DNA of 64,000 nucleotides from positions 32,857,850-32,921,849 of the forward strand of contig CM066991.1 in NCBI GenBank assembly GCA_033977485.1. Reading direction: 5' to 3'. How positions within the stretch are numbered: the first letter of the stretch is position 1; every line of letters starts with the position of its first letter. This document shows positions 58,125 to 64,000 of this stretch, one piece after another. The notes beneath the pieces were generated by a model. That model had not been told where the DNA came from, made no database searches, and saw nothing but the letters and a program-made list of their open reading frames with translations. Both the position numbers and the translations under genes were made by a program. This stretch comes from Hydrangea macrophylla. Taxonomy: Eukaryota; Streptophyta; Magnoliopsida; Cornales; Hydrangeaceae.

Positions 58125-58534
58125 GCGACCCAATCTCGCCCATTTTCTATTTGCAGAAACTAGAGAGTGAGAGGGAGTGCTTATGTGTATGTTTATATAT
58201 ATATACACACACATATATATATACATATATTCATACACTCACACACACACATCCATGGACTGAGATAAGAAGAAAGAAGAGAAGAAGATCAACAAGAAGA
58301 AAGAAGAGAAGAAGAATGAAGAAGACAGAGCAGAGGAGAGAGAGAGGAGCCACCATTGAAGCTCCAAGCTTCATTACACATTCCCAAACACACCCTAGAC
58401 ACCTAAGGTGAGTTTTAAACTCACTTGGTAGCTTTATATTGGTGTTAGAACATGTTTGAATGAAGAAATGGAGTGTAAACCATGTATTCCCGTTTATATG
58501 TTGTTGGACAGTCTTCACTGTGAAGAAGACGAAG

Positions 58535-58793
58535 TACCAATCGATTGATACTCTTATCAATCGATTGACATCTTTCAGATCCCAATCGATTGAACCTTTT
58601 TCCAATCGATTGATACTCTTACCAATCGATTGACATCTTTAAGGTCCCAATCGATTGAACCTTTTTCCAATCGATTGATGCCACTTCTATCCAAATCGAT
58701 TGAACCTTTTTCCAATCGATTGATGCCACTTCTATACCAATCGATTGAACCTTTTTCCAATCGATTGATGCCACTTTTATACCAATCGATTGG
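58535..58793. repeat. CCAATCGATTGA cluster, leader side
   Basis: About 13 copies of CAATCGATTG alternate two spacers (roughly GATACTCTTA or GATGCCACTTCTATA, and AACCTTTTT). The cluster lies in the presumed transcribed leader, about 410-680 bases after the TATA box. Short ORFs through it are repeat translations. Confidence 0.88.
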
Positions 58794-59852
58794 AAGTTTC
58801 AGAATACTGTTTTCTTATAATAACTATTTAGTTGTTTATTTACTGTTCAGTATTTTCCCAGCATGCTCTACCATTGTAATACAGTCATGATAATGAGTTA
58901 ATGCGGCATAGGATCGTAGTAACAACAAGATTAACGGATAGTGTTTATGATGTTAGATAACAGAATAGTTGTGAATCCTTTGGAGTTAACATTCATTTCA
59001 TTCAGAGTAGTCGGGCCACATTGGGATTGTCATGTATCGGTAATAGAGTTGAACTTAAGTAGGTTTGCTAAGATTCGGAAACCTTGCGAGGGCGGGCTTT
59101 AGTCGATCATATGTTCTTAAAAGCGGTAGACAGAGCAATGGTATGTTATAGAGTTGAACTACTGTCGAGTCTGTTCCCCTATCAAGACGTGTTATCGGTC
59201 TTAAAATGAGTAAGACGTTAGTAATCGGATAATCGGTTTGATCTAGAGGAGTTACCCTCACTAAACTCTAACTTGTTTACTGTTTATGACTTGTAATAAC
59301 TTCAATAGTTGATACCCTGTTAGTATCTAACTCACTCAGCTTTCATTGAGCTGACGGCGTTTATGTCGCTGGTCATTTTTACGTTCCAGCGCACCTTGAT
59401 TATGACTATACAGGTGAAGGGCCCGCAGGAGAAGACTACCATGCTAGTGACGACGTCCCCGTGGAGAATTTCCCCGATGGAGGTCAGACCGAAGAAGACT
59501 ACTACGCCGAGGGCTACCTTTACGCCAACTGAAGACTAGACTAGAATTGTAGCTAATTGTCTTTACCGTTTTAGAACCCTTTTTGTAGTCAGGCATATGT
59601 TGCCTTGGCATTTGTACTTCCGCTGTCTTATATTTGATTCGAGACTCTGATGTGTAATAGTTAGTGACTTCTGTTGACTTTGTGTTACGTTGTGATCAGA
59701 TCCTAGACTTCATTCTTGTTACACTATTACTTCTTGTTGCTTAGTACTGCATGGTGTGGACAATCATGTGACTTCACCCGTCGCTGCCTTCGGACCCAAA
59801 AAGGAAATTTATTTTTCTCTATTTTTGCCGTTCTGGGGCGTGACAGGATTTT

Positions 59853-59865
59853 TGGTATCAGAGCC
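59853..59865 (+). other. primer binding site, initiator tRNA-Met type
   Basis: TGGTATCAGAGCC, seven bases after the LTR end. It is the classic plant Ty3/Gypsy and Copia primer site and shows that the LTR acts as a 5' LTR for copy 2. Confidence 0.9.
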
Positions 59866-59984
59866 TAGGTTTTATATCTTTTTCACTCACAGATTGTCCC
59901 ATACCATCCGATCCTAGAACCTTGAGATTCTAAAGATGAGTATTAAGATTAGTTCTGACTTAAGGTAGTCCCTTTACAGGTAGC

Positions 59985-60956
59985 ATGGCACCGCCGCTGT
60001 TCGTTCCAGACGAGTTTGGAGTACACTATGTGTATGAGAGGAGTATTGTGCCAACAGATCCACAGTACTATGCCTGGAAGGTTAGACAGAGAGCTATTAC
60101 AGAGACAGAGCGAGACATGCAGATCGAGCATCAGAGATTTGGGACCCATGACCCAGAAGTGATGCGTCAGGAGATGATCTATCGTAAGGAAACATTCAAA
60201 CGCATCGAGGAGGATTCTCTACTGATGTTACGAGACCGTTCTTCGTACCAGGTTCTACTTGCAGAGGTTAGAGCAGCACCTCCACCACCCCTGATAGAGC
60301 CACCACCCCAGACACCTCCACCCCCACCAGAAGAGGGCTTGGCTGATGCACCCCTAGCAGATGAGGATCCAGAGGGTGATGATAAGAGCGATGGCGACGA
60401 TGAGCCAGAGGATGATGATGAGGAGATAGAGGATGATATGGACAAGGACATCGATGATGAGGAGTCAGATTATGATCCCGAGGAGGAGGACCCCGTGGAC
60501 CCAGTCGGTGTGGACGTGCCAGTTGGCATAGATATTGTAGTTGCAGAGGGTTATCCGATAGAGGAGGAGGAGGTAGTCGCAGATGATGATGCAGGTGATG
60601 ATGCAGTAGTACCAGTCTTACCAGAAGGAGTTATAGCACAGCTGGCAGCTGAGTGGGCTGCAGAGGTGGCTGCACATCCCCATGGATTTGAGATTGGAGC
60701 ACCGGAGTTGGCACATGCTATGGTACAGGCTGAGGCACTTGCAGTCGCATTTGATGCAGCCCAGGCTGACATGGCCGCTGATGCAGGAGATTTGGGAGCT
60801 GTTGTGGAGCATGATGGACCCGAGCTGATCGAGGATGTTGTGATAGAGGATGAGGACATGATGGATGACGATGATATGGATGAGGATGATGTTTTGTCTG
60901 AGGTTGCCCCAGAGGACGAGGCTTCCATCTATGGATCTGATGTGGACAATTTTTGA
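59985..60956 (+). CDS. acidic ORF in the gag position of the chromovirus
   Basis: An intact 323-codon ORF starts 120 bases after the PBS, where gag is expected. Residues 1-95 are a charged, probably helical region (KVRQRAITETERDMQIEHQR), 96-120 are Pro-rich (PPPPLIEPPPQTPPPPPEE), and most of the rest is Asp/Glu-rich with an Ala-rich helix-like part (about 215-265) and an acidic tail. I see no capsid, zinc-knuckle or protease motif. It resembles no gag that I know and I cannot name it. It is the only uninterrupted long gene of this element. It may be a captured host fragment, a replacement structural protein or chance. Confidence 0.55.
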   Translation: MAPPLFVPDEFGVHYVYERSIVPTDPQYYAWKVRQRAITETERDMQIEHQRFGTHDPEVMRQEMIYRKETFKRIEEDSLLMLRDRSSYQVLLAEVRAAPPPPLIEPPPQTPPPPPEEGLADAPLADEDPEGDDKSDGDDEPEDDDEEIEDDMDKDIDDEESDYDPEEEDPVDPVGVDVPVGIDIVVAEGYPIEEEEVVADDDAGDDAVVPVLPEGVIAQLAAEWAAEVAAHPHGFEIGAPELAHAMVQAEALAVAFDAAQADMAADAGDLGAVVEHDGPELIEDVVIEDEDMMDDDDMDEDDVLSEVAPEDEASIYGSDVDNF

Positions 60957-61195
60957 GTCCAGTACCTTTAGGACTTAGACTTTTATGTTTGATTTTAGGA
61001 CATGTTCTCCACTTACTTTTGACGCTTACATGGACAACTATTGACCCTAGCCTTTTGTATAGGTAGCCACCAGTAGTGGTCTTGGGTACATCTTCCTTTT
61101 GTTTGAATCTTGTATAGGATCATGTACTACGCGGTACACAGATGATCTGTTGTGCACTCCGTTGTACATCTTTTGGGTATATATATGGCAGATCA
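60957..61195 (+). other. non-coding link between acidic ORF and pol copy 2
   Basis: It looks like an untranslated tail, with repeated TTTTATG/TGTACTACG phrases. At 61196 the sequence joins chromovirus protease within the codons for LGVSVKLG, so the capsid, nucleocapsid and protease active site are missing. Confidence 0.5.
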
Positions 61196-64000
61196 TTCCT
61201 TGGGAGTATCCGTTAAGTTAGGTAAGGTATGCAAGGATTGTCCCTTGATACTAGAGGATAGAAATCTTCTGGCAGACTTGATAGTCTTATCAATGTCTGA
61301 GTTCGATGTGATCCTAGGAATGGATTGGCTTACTAAGTATGGTGCAAACCTGGATTGTGTTAGTCGGACCATTGTCTTTTCGATGCCTGGTTGCCCGCAG
61401 ATCAGATTTCAGTGCCAACCATTGAGCGACATGTTTATCACGAGCTGCCTAGCCACGATTAAGACTTCAAGCACGGAGCTTACTATCAACCAGATCCCCA
61501 TTATTTAAGACTTTAAAGATGTGTTCCGAAGTATCTCAGGACTTCCGCCGACGAGAGAGATAGACTTCTGCATTGAGTTAGCACCCAGAACGTTGTCGAT
61601 TTCCAAGACCCCGTATCGGATGGCGCCAATAGAAATGCTAGAATTGAAGAAGCAAGTTCAGGAACTCAAAGATTTAGGTTTTGTTCGCCCGAGTACATCA
61701 CCTTGGGGAGCACCAGTTTTATTTGTGAAAAAGAAGGATGGAGAGCTATGACTCTGTATCGACTACAGGGAGCTGAATAAGGTCACGATCAAGAATAGGT
61801 ATCCACTTCCCCGGATAGACGACCTGTTCGATCAACTACAAGGATCAAGGATATTCTCGAAAATTGATTTGCATTCAGGATACCATCAATTGCTAGTTCG
61901 ACCGAAAGACATACCGAAAACTGCCTTCAGGACGAGATATGGACATTACGAATTTCTAGTGATGTCTTTTGGATTGACTAATGCCCCGGCAGAATTCGTG
62001 GACCTAATGAATAGAGTATTCAGACCCTATCTGGATCAATTCATTATAGTATTCATCGACGACATTCTAATTTATTCAAGGAAGGAAGAAGAACATAAGA
62101 AGCATCTATAAATTTCTCAATAGACTCTCAGAGACAATAGTCTGTATGCGAAATTCAGCAAATGTGAATTCTGGCTTCAGGAAGTTAAATTCCTGGGACA
62201 TATGATATCACAGGATGGGATTTCCGTAGACTCATCTAAGATCGATGCAGTCTTGAGCTGGGACAGACCAACCAACGCGACCGAAAGTTAGGAGTTTTCT
62301 TGGATTGGCTGGGTATTACCGGAAATTTGTGGAAGGATTCTCTAGAATCGCAGGATAGTTGACAAGCCTGACTAGGAAGGAGACGAAGTACGAATGGACT
62401 GATAAACATGAGGATGCATTTCGGGAATTGAAAGAGAGACTAACCTCAGCACCCGTGCTTGCGATACCTAAGAGTGGTGAACGATTCATAATCTATAGTG
62501 ATGCATCACACCAAGGACTTGGTTGTGTGCTAATGCAAGAGGGGAATGTCATTGCATACGGATCAAGACAATTGAAGCCGCATGAGAAGAACTATCCGAC
62601 GCACGACTTGGAACTAGCCGCAATCGTGTTCGCCCTGAAGATTTGGAGACACTATTTGTATGGAGAAAAGTTCGACTTGTTCTCAGATTACAAGAGTTTA
62701 AGGTACCTGTTCTCTCAGAAGGAGTTGAACATGCGACAATGGAGATGGATGGAACTGCTCAAGGACTACGACTTCTCTTTGCAATACCACCCAGGTAAAG
62801 CAAATGTTGTAGCCGACGCTCTGAGCCGGAGGCCACGCCTTTGGGTTTCTTCGATTTTGATTAGGGAATGGCGAGCATTGGAGACGTTAGTCGAATTCGA
62901 CCTTCAACCAGTAGAATCAGGAGAAGGACAACACTTTAGATGTCTTGTCGTGCAACCAACTCTCATCAGCCATATCTTGGAAGCTCAACAGTCGAACAAG
63001 GATTTAAAGTTATGGTTTGCCAAGATGTCTGCAAAGGAACCAGAAATATGGAGTATTAGTACGGATGGAGCACTGAGATGCAAAGGTAGACTCTGTGTAC
63101 CAAATGACGATGGTCTCAGGAAGAACATTCTGGACGAAGCACACAAGTCAAGGATGACTATCCACCCAGGAGGAAACAAGATGTATAAGGACTTGAAGAG
63201 GAACTTCTGGTGGCAAGGAATGAAGCGAGAAGTGGCCGAGTATGTATCGCAATGTCTTATTTGCAAACAAGTGAAGGCAGAGCATCAGAAACCACCTGGA
63301 CTCCTACAACCGCTACCGATTCCCCAATGGAAATGGGAGCACATCACCATGGATTTTGTGGTTGGATTGCCAAAGTCTCAACAAAACCACGACGCTATTT
63401 AGGTAATAGTGGATCGACTCACCAAGTCAGCACATTTTATCGCCTACAGTATGACGCACCCTGTTGAAAGATTGAGCCGGATATATCTACAACAAGTTGT
63501 GCGACTGCACGGTGTACCTGTCTTAATAGTTTCAGATCGAGATTCACGCTTTACCGCAGAATTTTGGAAAAGCCTTCAGACAGCAATGGGAACTTCATTG
63601 AATTTGAGTTCAGCCTTTCATCCACAGACAGATGGTCAGACAGAACGAGTCAATCAAGTGATGGAGGACATGTTGCGAGCCTGTGTCATTGAATTCGAGA
63701 GTTCATGGAAGACGCATCTAACTTTGATCGAGTTTGCCTACAACAATAGCTACCACACGAGCATAGGGATGGCACCGTTTGAAGCTTTGTATGGAAGACC
63801 TTGCCGATCGCCGCTGTGTTGGGCCGAAGTCAGAGATACTCAACTACTTGGGCCCGAGATGATTCTAGAAACCAACGAGAAGATCAAGATTGTATGAGAG
63901 AAGATGAAGACAGCGCAACCCAGATACAAGAGCTATGCCGACAAGCGACGGAAAGATCTAGAGTTTTGCAGTTGGAGATCATGTACTACTCAAAGTCTCG
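61196..64000 (+). pseudogene. chromovirus pol copy 2: protease end, RT, RNase H, integrase (runs off window)
   Basis: Same domains as copy 1: FDVILGMDWL, RT with [10 protein letters not shown] (about 62060), RNase H with [12 protein letters not shown] and [10 protein letters not shown], integrase [25 protein letters not shown] and HPQTDGQTERVNQ. Stops at 61506, 61749, 62109 and 63400 are Gln, Arg or Trp codons in copy 1. One-base insertions at about 62285 and 63965 shift the frame. The gene continues past 64000. Confidence 0.88.

Larger units (their letters stand above)
57837..59845 (+). repeat. chromovirus LTR shared by copies 1 and 2
   Basis: TGTAATACCC...GGGGCGTGACA. On its left is a purine-rich AATGAGTGGTGGATGA (3' LTR context), on its right the initiator tRNA-Met PBS (5' LTR context). 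It is 2009 bases long, with TATA at 58114-58124, two CAATCGATTG clusters and the conserved hairpin TCAGCT-TTCATTG-AGCTGA at 59336-59354. Confidence 0.88.

Noticed and set aside
60179..60928. Serine-rich minus-strand ORFs opposite the acidic ORF
   Set aside because: They are shadows of GAT/GAG-rich codons of the plus-strand ORF read backwards.

Overview
This window is repeat-dominated nuclear DNA from a flowering plant, most likely a eudicot. The evidence is Athila-, Tat- and chromovirus-type Ty3/Gypsy elements with plant-style primer binding sites (tRNA-Asp, tRNA-Arg, initiator tRNA-Met), a Copia-type solo LTR, and a plant mobile domain (PMD) gene. I see no host gene, rRNA, tRNA or CRISPR. 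Almost all coding sequence belongs to decayed retrotransposons.

The layout is a set of nested insertions, most of them fixed by perfect 5-bp target site duplications (TSDs). Bases 1-2331 are unassigned, with a Helitron-like terminus near 1306. An Athila-type element on the minus strand runs from its 3' LTR (2332-3945) rightwards to about 46005, where its 5' half is lost. It was interrupted three times: by a Tat-lineage element at 5792-36045 (TSD GATAT), by an Athila-type solo LTR at 37247-38508 (TSD ATAAT), and by a chromovirus-like solo LTR at 40330-42487 (TSD ATTGG). The Tat element was itself hit in its 5' LTR by a rearranged chromovirus (7968-13933, TSD GATTA) and in its 3' LTR by a Copia-type solo LTR (34064-35387, TSD GTCAT).

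The Tat element has PBS, gag, protease with G-patch, RT, two RNase H domains and integrase, all with stops and frameshifts. Between pol and the 3' LTR lies an 8-kb accessory block. It holds two antisense genes, one PMD-like with six recognisable exons and one DUF7745-like, plus three tandem arrays. Near-duplicate 3'-end motifs bracket the block.

From about 46006 to the right edge a plus-strand chromovirus is arranged as internal copy 1 - one shared LTR (57837-59845) - internal copy 2. Copy 1 is split by an Athila derivative (48791-57278, TSD ATCCA) that encodes gag and protease but no RT or integrase, and its two LTRs are nearly identical. Copy 2 carries an intact 323-residue acidic ORF where gag should be.

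The most unusual signal is shared across families. At least five unrelated LTR types each carry their own short self-complementary motif, repeated several times around the promoter or leader. In the Tat element the same motif block also lies just downstream of TATA-like boxes of both antisense genes.
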